64,000 bases of DNA from NCBI GenBank assembly GCA_934162655.1, contig CAKPJL010000004.1, positions 1-64,000 of the forward strand. Reading direction: 5' to 3'. The DNA comes from an uncultured Clostridia bacterium. GTDB lineage: Bacteria; Bacillota; Clostridia; TANB77; CAG-465. The position numbers and the translations under genes were made by a program. Every line of letters starts with the position of its first letter. Position 1 is the stretch's first letter. The notes beneath the pieces are model-generated. The model made no database searches and was not told the DNA's origin. It saw nothing but the letters and a program-made list of their open reading frames with translations. Positions 18,601 through 26,860 of the stretch are shown one piece after another.

Positions 18601-19229
18601 CTTTTTATTATTTTAGCACGTTTTGCTCCTTGAGATTTTGCGACCTCTTTTTTCAAATCTTTTTGAAGTTTATCTAGATCTATCTCAGCAAGTAATTTTC
18701 TTATTGCTTCTGCACCCATTCCAACTTCTATTGCATCTTTTCCAAACTGTTCTATTGCATCTCTATATTCTTTTTCAGATAACACATCACATTTTGAAAA
18801 TGCTGTTTGTTTTGGATCAATTACTACATATGATGCAAAGTATAATACTTTTTCAAGTGCTTTTGGAGACATATCAAGAAGTAGACTCATTCTACTTGGT
18901 ATACCTTTAAAAAACCAGATATGAGAGACTGGACATGCAAGTTCAATATGTCCTAGTCTTTCACGTCTTACCTTTTTTTTAGTTACCTCAACTCCACATC
19001 TATCACAAATAATACCTTTGTATCTTACTTTTTTATATTTACCACAATAACATTCCCAGTCCTTTGTTGGTCCAAATATTTTCTCACAAAATAGTCCATC
19101 ACGTTCTGGTTTAAGTGTTCTATAATTTATAGTTTCTGGTTTTTTTACCTCTCCTTTAGACCATTCCCTAATCTTTTCTGGAGAAGCAAGACCAATTCCT
19201 ATTCTATCAAAATTTTCCATATCTTGCAT
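15660..19229 (-). CDS. rpoC: RNA polymerase subunit beta'
   Basis: 1189 aa, normal for Firmicutes. N-terminal zinc site CYCG...CDRCG (from about residue 60), active-site NADFDGDQMAVH (three Asp bind the catalytic Mg), trigger-loop and bridge-helix regions intact, and the second zinc region CESIRGVCAKCYG. GGGAGG precedes the ATG. Lies 26 bp after rpoB. Nothing broken was seen along its length. Confidence 0.98.
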   Translation of the reverse strand: MQDMENFDRIGIGLASPEKIREWSKGEVKKPETINYRTLKPERDGLFCEKIFGPTKDWECYCGKYKKVRYKGIICDRCGVEVTKKKVRRERLGHIELACPVSHIWFFKGIPSRMSLLLDMSPKALEKVLYFASYVVIDPKQTAFSKCDVLSEKEYRDAIEQFGKDAIEVGMGAEAIRKLLAEIDLDKLQKDLKKEVAKSQGAKRAKIIKRLETIDAFIQSGNRPEWMILEALPVIPPELRPMVQLDGGRFATSDLNDLYRRVINRNNRLKRLLELEAPDIIVRNEKRMLQESVDALIDNGRRGRPITGAGGRALKSLSDMLKGKQGRFRQNLLGKRVDYSGRSVIVVGPELKIHQCGLPREMALELFKPFVMKELVKRGLAFNIKNAKRMVERTAVEVWDVLEDVIKDRPVMLNRAPTLHRLGIQAFEPVLVEGRAIKLHPLVCSAFNADFDGDQMAVHVPLSPEAVAEAKLLMLASNNLLKLQDGKPVAVPSMDMILGSFYLTVQIDDEPGSGKIFSSVDEALMAYDQKVIGMHAPIKVRVSKEINGKTYTGIIDATAGRLIFNSFIPQDIGFVDRSKEENYLKLEIDFEAKKKQLGEIVDRCIAKHGIAETAVVLDDIKSNGYKYSTQAAVTVSVYDIEIPESKPQILKTAEESAEKVLKNYKRGLISNEERYNEIIKIWSKATDEIQSAIMSNPNKMNPFQMMANTGARGNPTQIRQLGGMRGLMADTMGRTIELPIKSNFKEGLDVLEFFIASHGARKGLADTALRTADSGYLTRRLVDVNQDVIVMEDDCGTDHGFEVSAIMESGEAIEKLYERIEGRYLAQDILDENGEVKYARNTYINDKIANDIISMGIEKVKIRSALTCESIRGVCAKCYGKNMATGEPITPGEAIGIIAAQSIGEPGTQLTMRTIHNGGVAGSDITQGLPRVEELFEARKPKGVAMVTEIDGTVTIGEKGNNKEVIVTRDDKYVEKYLIAYGMRLVVSDGDKVKAGDRITEGSLDPHDIIRIKGDIAVQNYLIEEVQKTYRTQGVHINDKHIEIVARQMLRKIYIEDSGDTPLIAGTTIDMTEFNKANKDAIMEDKKPAKGKKTLLGITKVALLTDSFLSAASFQETARVLTDAAVKGKVDKLQGLKENVIIGRLIPAGTGVVDAKNIEIESKEEIIKKDVKENEINDIVELKSEISAQ

Positions 19230-19255
19230 TGTAAATTTTCCTCCCTTATACCTTA

Positions 19256-22200
19256 CTAAACTTCGTCATAAGTATCACTATCGTCAATACTTAATTCGTC
19301 AAAACTATCTTGTTCATCGTCTATTTGTGTATCAACTAGTTCGCCATCTTCTTCAACTGACATTCCTGCAAAATCATCAGTTGTTATAGACGCATCGTCG
19401 CCTTCTTCTAAAACTTTTGGATCAAAAGCATCTGTATCATCTTCAACAGACTCTTTTAATTCTAGTTCATCATCTTCACGGTACATTTTCATATCGAGTG
19501 CCAAGCTTTGAAGTTCTTTTGTTAGAACTCTAAATGACTCTGGTATTCCTGGTGTTGGAATACTTTCGCCCTTAACAATTGCCTCATAAGTTTTAAGTCT
19601 TCCAACTATATCATCTGATTTTACTGTAAGCATTTCTTGTAGAGTATATGATGCTCCATAAGCTTCTAGAGCCCAAACTTCCATCTCACCAAATCTTTGT
19701 CCACCAAATTGTGCTTTACCACCAAGTGGTCTTCTACCATGTGATATAGTTTTAACATATACATATATCCAACTGTAACTTCTCTATCAAAAGGTTCACC
19801 TGTTCTACCATCATATACAACAGATTTACCATTTTCATTTAGTCCTTGCTGTCTTAAAAGTTCTTGTATATCTTGTTCTTTTGCTCCATCAAATACAGGA
19901 GTTGAAACTTTCCATCCAAGTTGTTTTGCAACAAGACCTAAATGAACTTCAAGTAACTGTCCAACATTCATACGTGATGGTAATCCAAGTGGATTTAAAA
20001 CAATTTGTAATGGTGTACCATCAGGTAAATATGGCATATCCTCCCTTGGTAATATTCTAGAAATTACACCTTTATTACCATGACGTCCTGAAAGTTTATC
20101 ACCAACAGCAATTTTTCTTTTTTGAGCTATATATATTCTTACTACTTTATTTACTCCTGCTGCAAGTTCATCAGATGTTTCACGAGTAAATATTTTAACA
20201 TCTACTACTGTACCTGCCTCACCATGTGGAACACGAAGTGAAGTATCTCTTACTTCTCGTGCCTTTTCTCCAAATATTGCACGTAGTAATTTTTCCTCTG
20301 CTGTAAGTTCGGTTTCGCCCTTTGGAGTTATCTTTCCTACTAAAATATCTCCTGGAACAACTTCAGCACCTATCCTTATAATACCATTTTCATCAAGATC
20401 CTTTAGAGCATCATCACCAACATTTGGTATTTCACGAGTAATCTCTTCTGGTCCAAGTTTAGTATCTCTTGATTCGCAATCATAATCTTCAATATGAATA
20501 GTTGTTAAAACATCGTCTTGTACTAAGTCTTCTGAAATAAGTATAGCATCTTCATAGTTGTATCCTTCCCAGTTCATGAAACCAACTAAAATATTTTTTC
20601 CAAGAGCAAGTTCCCCTTTATCTGTTGAAGGTCCATCTGCTATTATATCTCCTCTTTTTACTTTTTCACCTTTTAGAACAATAGGTTTTTGATTAATACA
20701 TGTTCCTTGGTTAGAACGTTGATATTTAATTAAGTGATATTCATCTTTTCCTTTTTTAGTGTCAATTATTATTTTATCTGCTGATACAAAAGATACAACA
20801 CCATCATTTTTAGCAGCTATAACAATACCTGAGTCAACTGCTGCCTTATATTCAATTCCTGTACCAACAATTGGACTTTCTGCTCTTATTAATGGAACTG
20901 CTTGACGTTGCATGTTTGATCCCATAAGTGCACGTTTTGCATCATCATTTTCTAGGAAAGGAATAAGTGCTGTTGCAACAGAAACAAGTTGTTTTGGAGA
21001 TACATCCATAAGATCAACTTTTTCTTTTTCTATTTCAACGATTTCATTTTGATGCCTTATCTTTACTCTTTTATTTATAAATCTTCCTTCTTCATCTAAT
21101 GGTTCATTAGCTTGAGCAACTATATATTTATCTTCTTCATCAGCCGTAACATAAATAACTTTATCTGTTACTATTCCTTTTTCTTTATCTACTACTCTAT
21201 ATGGAGTTTCTATAAATCCATACCTATTGATTATAGCAAATGTAGAAAGTGAAGATATAAGTCCTATGTTTGGTCCTTCTGGTGATTCTATTGGGCATAG
21301 TCTTCCATAATGTGTGTGGTGAACATCACGAACTTCAAATCCAGCTCTATCACGAGTAAGTCCACCAGGTCCAAGTGCAGATATTCTTCTTTTGTGTGTA
21401 AGTTCTGCAAGTGGATTTATTTGATCCATAAATTGTGAAAGTTGTGAGCTACCGAAAAATTCTCTAAGTGATCCTACTACTGGTTTGATATTAATTAAAG
21501 TTTGTGGTGTTGCAGCATCTAAATCTTGTGTAGCCATTCTTTCACGAACAACTCTTTCTAAACGAGCAAGTCCAACTCTAAATTGATTTTGTAAAAGTTC
21601 TCCTACGCATCTAACACGTCTATTGCCAAGGTGATCAATATCGTCTACTTCGCCCATTCCGTGTCTAAAATTTATAAAATAGTTGATAGAAGCTATTATA
21701 TCATCTAGTGTAGCACTCTTTACTACCAATTTTTCCCTATTTAACTTTATTTGTTTTCTCAATTCATCTTCTGACACTTCGCCTAAATTGTCTAATAACT
21801 CTTTTAATGCTGGAAGATACACTTCTTCTTTTATAACTTCCTTATCAATATCCATTCCTAAATATCTTGAAATATCTACGGTGTTATTTCCTATAACCTT
21901 AACTTTTGTATCTCCTCTTAAAACATAGACTGAATTTATACCTGAATGTTTGATTTCAAAGGCTTTTTCTTCTGATATTTTTTCTCCCTTTGCTACTATA
22001 ATTTCACCAGTTTCTTGGTTTATGATGTCTTCTGCAGCTATTTCTCCTACTATACGCTCAGCAATGCTTAATTTTTTATTATATTTATATCTACCAACTC
22101 TGCACAAGTCATATCTTCTTGGTTCGTATAATAAACCATATAAAAGACTTCTTGCAGCATCTACATGAAGTGGTTCACCAGGTCTTAATTTTTTGTATAT

Positions 22201-22899
22201 TTCAAGTAACGCTTCATCTGTGGATTTAATCATGTCTTTTTGTAAGTTTTCGTTTATTAAATCATCTTCAAATATTTCAGATATTTGTGAGTCTTTCTCT
22301 ATACCAAGAGCTCTTACAAGAGTCGTCAAGGCTACTTTTCTAGTTCTATCCACTCTTGCATAAAGCATATCTTGAGAATCTGATTCGTATTCAAGCCATG
22401 TTCCGCGATTAGGCATAACTGTTGCATTATATAAAAATTTACCTGTTTTATCACGCTCTGCGGCATAATAAACTCCTGGAGAACGAACAAGTTGAGATAT
22501 TACAACACGTTCTGCACCATTTATTAAGAAAGTACCATTATCTGTCATTACAGGTAAATCTCCAAAAAATATTTCTTGTTCTTTAATTTCACCTGTTTCA
22601 CGATTAATTAGTCTTACTTGTACTTGTAGTCTTGAAGAATAACTAGTATTTCTTTCTTTTGCTTCTTCAATAGTATATTTTGTTTCATCTTCTAACCTGT
22701 AATCAACAAATTCAAGTAACAGATTTCCAGAAAAGTCTGTTATTGGTGATGCATCTGATAACACATCTCTTAGTCCTGATTTTAAAAACCAATCGTAAGA
22801 TTGCTTTTGAATATCAATTAAATCAGGCATTGCAACAACCTCTTTAATTTTTGAAAAACTCATTCTTTTAGCTTTTCCATTTACTACTTCATGAACCAT
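19256..22899 (-). CDS. rpoB: RNA polymerase subunit beta, interrupted by a small deletion/frameshift in this sequence
   Basis: Two overlapping frames together encode beta: 19666-22899 (intact for about 1056 residues, to KLYHMVE) and 19256 to about 19729 (from PLGGKAQFGG to the acidic C-terminal tail). Between them the universal stretch that reads roughly DDKLHARSTGPYSLVTQ in B. subtilis is missing; only 2 nt remain where about 51 are expected, so the frame shifts by one. The rifampicin region (SQLSQFMDQ..AELTHKRRISALGPGG) is wild type. Because beta is essential, an assembly or read error, or a minority variant, is likelier than a dead gene. GGGGGT precedes the ATG. rplJ-rplL are not upstream. 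Confidence 0.9.
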
Positions 22900-22950
22900 T
22901 TAATATACCCCCACACCTTTATAACAAAACGCAAAAAGACGTCAAAAACC

Positions 22951-22976
22951 CAAACTAGTTTACATAAACTAGTTTG
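22951..22976 (-). promoter_or_regulatory. Hairpin in the rpoB leader
   Basis: A perfect 11-bp inverted repeat with a 4-nt loop, followed on the minus strand by GGGTTTTTGACGTCTTTTTG. Its 3' arm region can also pair far upstream: AAGACGT near 23064-23070 with ACGTCTT near 22935-22941. It looks like an attenuator of rpoBC. Confidence 0.55.
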
Positions 22977-23088
22977 AACTTTCATCATCTATTTTTAATA
23001 TATTTCTTAAGTATTCATTCAACTATTTCAACCATCCTTTTTGTTATAGTTTACATAGTAAAAACGTCTTGCCAACAATATTTAAAAC

Positions 23089-23118
23089 ATTATAACATAT
23101 GTATAGTTTAAAAGTCAA
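23089..23118 (-). promoter_or_regulatory. Promoter of rpoBC
   Basis: TTGACT (23113-23118), 18-nt spacer, TATAAT (23089-23094). It gives a leader of about 180 nt before rpoB. This accounts for the gene-free stretch 22900-23206 together with the leader hairpin. Confidence 0.8.
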
Positions 23119-23206
23119 TAAAAAACACATATTTTTACAAAATATTATTATTTTTTTTATAACTATTGAATTTATATTGTAATTATTGTATAATATCTTT
23201 ATTGTT

Positions 23207-23283
<77 letters not shown>

Positions 23284-23288
23284 GTCAT

Positions 23289-23322
23289 AAAAAATCCTAC
23301 GATACATGCCGCAGGATTTTTA
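23289..23322. terminator. Bidirectional terminator between tRNA-Arg and the collagen-like gene
   Basis: AAAAATCCT and AGGATTTTT form the outer stem with a GC inner part; a T-run on both sides lets it serve the tRNA (plus) and the gene ending at 23323 (minus). Confidence 0.85.
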
Positions 23323-24108
23323 TTATATTTGCTTACCTAAAAATTCTATAATAATATTTACCAGTGGATTAGTAAAGTATGATTTAGAACTTATATTCTT
23401 TATATCTGGTGCAAACAATCGAATTGTCTCTTTACTTAAATTAACTAGTTCATACAGCTTAGATACATCATCTACTGCAACAATTCCTTGACCTGTCACT
23501 TGTTCTACTTGCTCATTATAAATCCACTTACTTCCACCAATATATATATTATCTGTATCACATTGCCTAAAACCTATGGTAACAAAGTCTTTGTCTTTGT
23601 CAAATTGTCCATTAGTTCCAAGAACATATGCAGAGACTACAAATGTAACTTTATAGTACCCTATCTGATTAAATTTTATAGTTTCTTCTGTTGAATCAAG
23701 TGTTAAAATATTACTAATGTCTAGTTCTGATCTGTCAATTGGTAATCTTGCAAGAGAAGGTATAGGAACTCCATATGCTGATGTACCATCTTCAAATGTA
23801 ACTAAATATGCTGATCTCATTAATGTTGGTCCAGTAGGTCCTGTTGCACCTGTTGCACCATCATATCCTCTAGGAATAGCAAATTCAAGTGTATGTTGAT
23901 TTCCAACTTTACAATCACTTACACTAGCAATTGTGCCTGCTTGCGTAGTTATAGTTTTGCCTACAACAATTGTATCTGCTTGACCAGTTGGACCCGTTGG
24001 ACCTGTCGGACCCACCGGACCAATTGGCCCTGCGGGACATATAATTTCATTTGGACAGCAAGGTCTTATGCATTTACAACATTCTTTACTTTTGTTACAA
24101 TTATTCAT
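23323..24108 (-). CDS. Collagen-like protein with C-terminal globular domain, spore-surface candidate
   Basis: 261 aa. Residues 1-25 are Cys-rich (CNKSKECCKCIRPCCPNEIIC), then GPIGPVGPTGPTGPTG repeats, a spacer, a second short run GATGATGPTGPT, and a C-terminal domain of about 160 residues with the beta-rich look of BclA/TNF-like heads. This architecture recalls exosporium filaments. There is no signal peptide, as expected of a protein made in the mother cell. A sigma-K-like promoter (24146-24173) supports late-sporulation expression. GGGGGATG is the ribosome site. Spore location is inference. Confidence 0.78.
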   Translation of the reverse strand: MNNCNKSKECCKCIRPCCPNEIICPAGPIGPVGPTGPTGPTGQADTIVVGKTITTQAGTIASVSDCKVGNQHTLEFAIPRGYDGATGATGPTGPTLMRSAYLVTFEDGTSAYGVPIPSLARLPIDRSELDISNILTLDSTEETIKFNQIGYYKVTFVVSAYVLGTNGQFDKDKDFVTIGFRQCDTDNIYIGGSKWIYNEQVEQVTGQGIVAVDDVSKLYELVNLSKETIRLFAPDIKNISSKSYFTNPLVNIIIEFLGKQI

Positions 24109-24145
24109 AAAACATCCCCCTTTAAAGATTTTTACATGCTTTTTA

Positions 24146-24173
24146 TATTTTATGAATTAATTGTAACAGTTGT
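24146..24173 (-). promoter_or_regulatory. Sigma-K/E-like promoter of the collagen-like gene
   Basis: On the minus strand the -10 reads CATAAAATA (fits CATANNNTA), with AC 17 nt upstream. The same 9-mer lies before yabG. The rest of the stretch 24174-24316 is very AT-rich and I see no gene in it. Confidence 0.55.
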
Positions 24174-24316
24174 TAATAAATCTCTTGTATAGATTCTATA
24201 AAATAATACAAAAAAATTAATAATTATAAAATATAATTATATTTTTTTAATATTTTTAAATATTAAAACTATTTTAATTTATATTATAAATTTAAAAGCT
24301 TTTTTATATATTTTGT

Positions 24317-24345
24317 TTGACATTTTCATACTTTTTTAATATTAT
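24317..24345 (+). promoter_or_regulatory. Sigma-A-like promoter upstream of the CCUCC-loop RNA
   Basis: TTGACA (24317-24322), 17-nt spacer, TATTAT (24340-24345). A second TATAAT at 24400-24405 has no good -35, so the true RNA 5' end is unclear (about 24352 or 24412). Confidence 0.65.
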
Positions 24346-24411
24346 ATACATAGTGTTTATCTTTTTAATTTTTTATTAATATGAAAAATATATTCACGTT
24401 ATAATATGTGA

Positions 24412-24527
24412 ATCTATTTTATAAAAGCTTTGGCAGTGTAAAAACTTTGATTTCCTCCAAAATTCAATTTGTTTATCTTCACCAAAGCTTTTAAGGGGCG
24501 GTTTTTATAAAAAATCGCTCTTTTTTT
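24412..24527 (+). ncRNA. Candidate small RNA with a CCUCC apical loop
   Basis: A perfect 11-bp stem (24423-24433 with 24482-24492) closes a large loop. Inside it TTGATTT and AAATTCAA can pair so that CCTCC (24454-24458) is displayed in an apical loop, complementary to the GGAGG of ribosome binding sites. A terminator follows at 24495-24527. No reading frame. It lies immediately upstream of the SASP gene. The design is that of C-rich-loop regulatory RNAs. The sporulation RNA CsfG is one family to test; I cannot confirm it by eye. Confidence 0.65.
24495..24527 (+). terminator. Terminator of the small RNA
   Basis: GGGCGGTTTTT and AAAAATCGCTC pair (G-U allowed), followed by seven T. Confidence 0.88.
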
Positions 24528-24603
24528 ATAAACATTTAATTTTTTTGTATATTATAATATTTTCATCACAAAATATTTGTAAAGTATTGGAGGTGAATCA
24601 ATT

Positions 24604-24786
24604 ATGGCATCTAGCGCAAATAAAAACGCACAAGAAGCTCTTAACAGACTAAAAATGGAAGTTGCTTCTGAAGTTGGTGTAAACCTAAAACAAGGTTACA
24701 ATGGTGACTTAACTTCTAAACAAGCTGGTACTGTTGGTGGTTACATGGTTAAAAAAATGATAGAAAAAGCTGCTAACCAAATGTAG
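24604..24786 (+). CDS. Alpha/beta-type small acid-soluble spore protein
   Basis: 60 aa with the two SASP blocks: LKMEVASEVGVNLKQGYNGDLTSKQAG and GGYMVKKMIEKA. These proteins coat forespore DNA, protect it from UV and heat, and are cut by the Gpr protease at the EVASE-like site during germination. GGAGGTGA precedes the ATG. A spore DNA protein next to genes for a spore photoproduct lyase and YabG shows the organism can form endospores. I could not find a clear sigma-G promoter. Confidence 0.96.
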   Translation: MASSANKNAQEALNRLKMEVASEVGVNLKQGYNGDLTSKQAGTVGGYMVKKMIEKAANQM

Positions 24787-24799
24787 TTTTAATATCAAT

Positions 24800-24835
24800 A
24801 AAAGCGAGAATTTAAAATTCCCGCTTTTTATTTTT
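24800..24835. terminator. Terminator after the SASP gene
   Basis: AAAGCGAGAATTT and AAATTCCCGCTTT form a stem (one mismatch) followed by TTTATTTTT. It reaches into the end of the convergent gene at 24828. Confidence 0.85.
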
Positions 24836-25025
24836 GATATTTTTCTGGCATAAGTTTTATATTGCTTATCATATCAACATTAACTAATCTTAAAGTATCT
24901 TTTTCTTCTACTTTCATCCAATTATCTTCTACTAATATAATCTTACCAACTATTTCAAAAGTTCCATTAAATAGTGATATACTACATACTTTTCCAACAA
25001 ACTCTTTCATTAAATTTTCTGACAT
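24828..25025 (-). CDS. Small SH3/Sm-like barrel protein, unknown function
   Basis: 65 aa from MSENLMKEFVG; AGAGAGGGG lies upstream of this ATG, which is preferred over an upstream start at 25148 that would add a spurious hydrophobic leader. Predicted strands (KVCSISLFNG, FEIVGKIILVE, WMKVEE, LRLVNVDMISNIKL) suggest a small five-stranded barrel like those in Firmicute proteins of unknown function. Convergent with the SASP gene. Confidence 0.65.
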   Translation of the reverse strand: MSENLMKEFVGKVCSISLFNGTFEIVGKIILVEDNWMKVEEKDTLRLVNVDMISNIKLMPEKYQK

Positions 25026-25200
25026 ATTTTTTACCCCTCTCTTCTTTTTTTTTAATATATTATAACAAATTTGATTATTTCTAGGTATTACTATAAAAAG
25101 AATAATAAAAAGAAATATCAAAATACAAAAATTACTTATATATATCACCTCTTTTAGATATATTACAAGTGTCAGTATACCATACTATTGTATATAAGTA

Positions 25201-25232
25201 AAGAGAGAAATAAATTTTATTTCTCTCTTAAA
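25201..25232 (-). terminator. Terminator of the HD-GYP operon
   Basis: AGAGAGAAATAAA and TTTATTTCTCTCT form a long stem between the 87-aa gene and the small barrel gene. Confidence 0.8.
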
Positions 25233-25250
25233 ATTTTTGACTAATCTAAA

Positions 25251-25514
25251 TTACTCTTTATTATTTTTTCTTCTATTTTTTTCATCATTATCCTTTCTAA
25301 TTAATTCAATTAACTGCTTTCCCCTGTGTCTTAGAATAAAAATATCTCCCTTTTTAATCTCAAATTCATCAGGCTTGCTACAACAAATAACTCCCATAAA
25401 TGTTTCATTATTTTTTTCTTCCCTTTCCAAATAAGAGTTATATTCTACTTTAAAAAGTATAATACCGTTTTCCACACTTTCAACTAAAGCATAGCTGTCA
25501 ACAAAAAGTTCCAT
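25251..25514 (-). CDS. Small protein of unknown function (DUF3006-like pattern)
   Basis: 87 aa: beta-rich start (FVDSYALVESVENGIILFKVE), a central part with two adjacent Cys (GVICCSKPDEFEIKKGDIF), and a basic tail (KDNDEKNRRKNNKE). The pattern faintly resembles DUF3006 but I am not sure of it. 18 bp after the HD-GYP gene, so probably co-transcribed. Confidence 0.5.
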   Translation of the reverse strand: MELFVDSYALVESVENGIILFKVEYNSYLEREEKNNETFMGVICCSKPDEFEIKKGDIFILRHRGKQLIELIRKDNDEKNRRKNNKE

Positions 25515-25532
25515 ATGTTACCTCCAAATAAG

Positions 25533-26678
25533 TTAATTAATTTGAATAATGAGTTCTTTTATGCTTTGTTTTGAATTATACCTCAAATATCCTTCTTTTT
25601 CTTCAAGCCCTAGAATTTGTGGAGTGTTCTCAATCATACCACAAAATATATTTACATATTTAGGATTAAACTGTGTAGAAGAACATTCCTTAATAATTTT
25701 AATTATTTCAGTCTTTTTTTTAGGGCTTTGGTAACTCCTACCAAGCATTGCGTGAAAAGCATCTATAAGTGAAACAATCATGGAGTATTCATGGATCATA
25801 CTACCATCTAGTTTCCTAGGATATCCAGTACCATCAAATCTTTCATGGTGCTGTTCAACTATAAACTCTATAACTTCATTATCCCTTTCTGATAATTCTG
25901 TCATAATAATATTATCAAGTATAGATTTACCTATCATGGGATGATTCTTAATTTGTAAAAATTCAGGATCAGAAAGTCTTTTATTCTTAGTAAGTATACC
26001 TATATCAATTTCATACTTGCCAATGTCATGCAAAGCAGCACCAATAGCCAACACCATCAATTGATCTTTGCTAAGTTTTACCTTTTTTCCCATTTCAATT
26101 GCAAATTTACATACTGCCCTGCTATGTTCAGCTGTATACTCATCTTTTTGGCAAATCATGCTGTCATACTTAGAGAGAAAGCCATATATGTCAGAAATCT
26201 TTATCTCTGTACCAGTTTTCAAAGCTATAACCTTATCTTTAAGTCTATTTAAGTATGATACATTAACATATGAATCTTTACTAATATCCATGTTGTAAAG
26301 ACATTCACCGACCTTATTTGCAATAAATTTTTCTATAATTTTAATTGTTAATTCTTTATCTAAGTTATCACTTCCATTATACATATTTATAAATTTTATA
26401 TTTGCATTTGAGGACTTTATTTTTTCAAACATAGATTCAAATTCTTTACTTGCGTAAGAATTCTTAGCAATACTAGGAGTGAAAATATAACAGTCCATTG
26501 CACCAGTCTTTGTTAAAAATTCCTTATATTGTTCAGATACATTTTCTAAATTTATAATATTTATTCCTAGCCGTATTTTTCCTATACCGTGAAACGCCTC
26601 CAAAATAAATTCGTTAATTTCTCTCTTTTTAATATCATCTGCCTCTCTTAGATCAATAACAATATCAAAATCTCGCAT
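25533..26678 (-). CDS. HD-GYP domain protein, likely cyclic-di-nucleotide phosphodiesterase
   Basis: 381 aa. The N-terminal 170 residues match nothing I know (begins FDIVIDLREADDI). The C-terminal HD-GYP domain has all signature residues: EHSRAV, ALHDIGK, KNHPMIG, HHERFDGTGYP. HD-GYP proteins hydrolyse c-di-GMP or related molecules. First gene of a two-gene unit with the 87-aa protein. A second HD-GYP protein lies at 52548. Confidence 0.85.
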   Translation of the reverse strand: MRDFDIVIDLREADDIKKREINEFILEAFHGIGKIRLGINIINLENVSEQYKEFLTKTGAMDCYIFTPSIAKNSYASKEFESMFEKIKSSNANIKFINMYNGSDNLDKELTIKIIEKFIANKVGECLYNMDISKDSYVNVSYLNRLKDKVIALKTGTEIKISDIYGFLSKYDSMICQKDEYTAEHSRAVCKFAIEMGKKVKLSKDQLMVLAIGAALHDIGKYEIDIGILTKNKRLSDPEFLQIKNHPMIGKSILDNIIMTELSERDNEVIEFIVEQHHERFDGTGYPRKLDGSMIHEYSMIVSLIDAFHAMLGRSYQSPKKKTEIIKIIKECSSTQFNPKYVNIFCGMIENTPQILGLEEKEGYLRYNSKQSIKELIIQIN

Positions 26679-26806
26679 AATTTTGCCTCCATAAAAATAG
26701 TAACACTCCCTAATTATTTATAACTAAGGATAAAATTTAATACCGTACTATTATAACACATTTAGTATTACTTGTAAATAGCACATATATTTTACATAAA
26801 ACGCAT

Positions 26807-26846
26807 AAAAAAAGAACCTTGGAAAATAACCAAAATTCTTTTTTAT
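26807..26846 (-). terminator. Terminator of the S10-spc operon after secY
   Basis: AAGAATTTTGG and CCAAGGTTCTT pair (G-U allowed) around a TTATTTT loop and are followed by a long T-run. It shows that the ribosomal transcript stops after secY, without adk/map/infA. Confidence 0.85.
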
Positions 26847-26860
26847 ATTACTATTATTTA

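Noticed and set aside
18623..18910. Leucine-rich plus-strand frame inside rpoC
   Set aside because: Antisense shadow of rpoC, with no start signal.
19660..19760. Programmed -1 frameshifting in rpoB
   Set aside because: The site (ATG TTA AAA CTA) is not a proper slippery heptamer, and a shift would still leave out about 12 or more universally conserved residues.
24540..24600. Sigma-G promoter of the SASP gene
   Set aside because: GTATA and CATCACA are present but only about 12 nt apart, and the -10 is a poor match.
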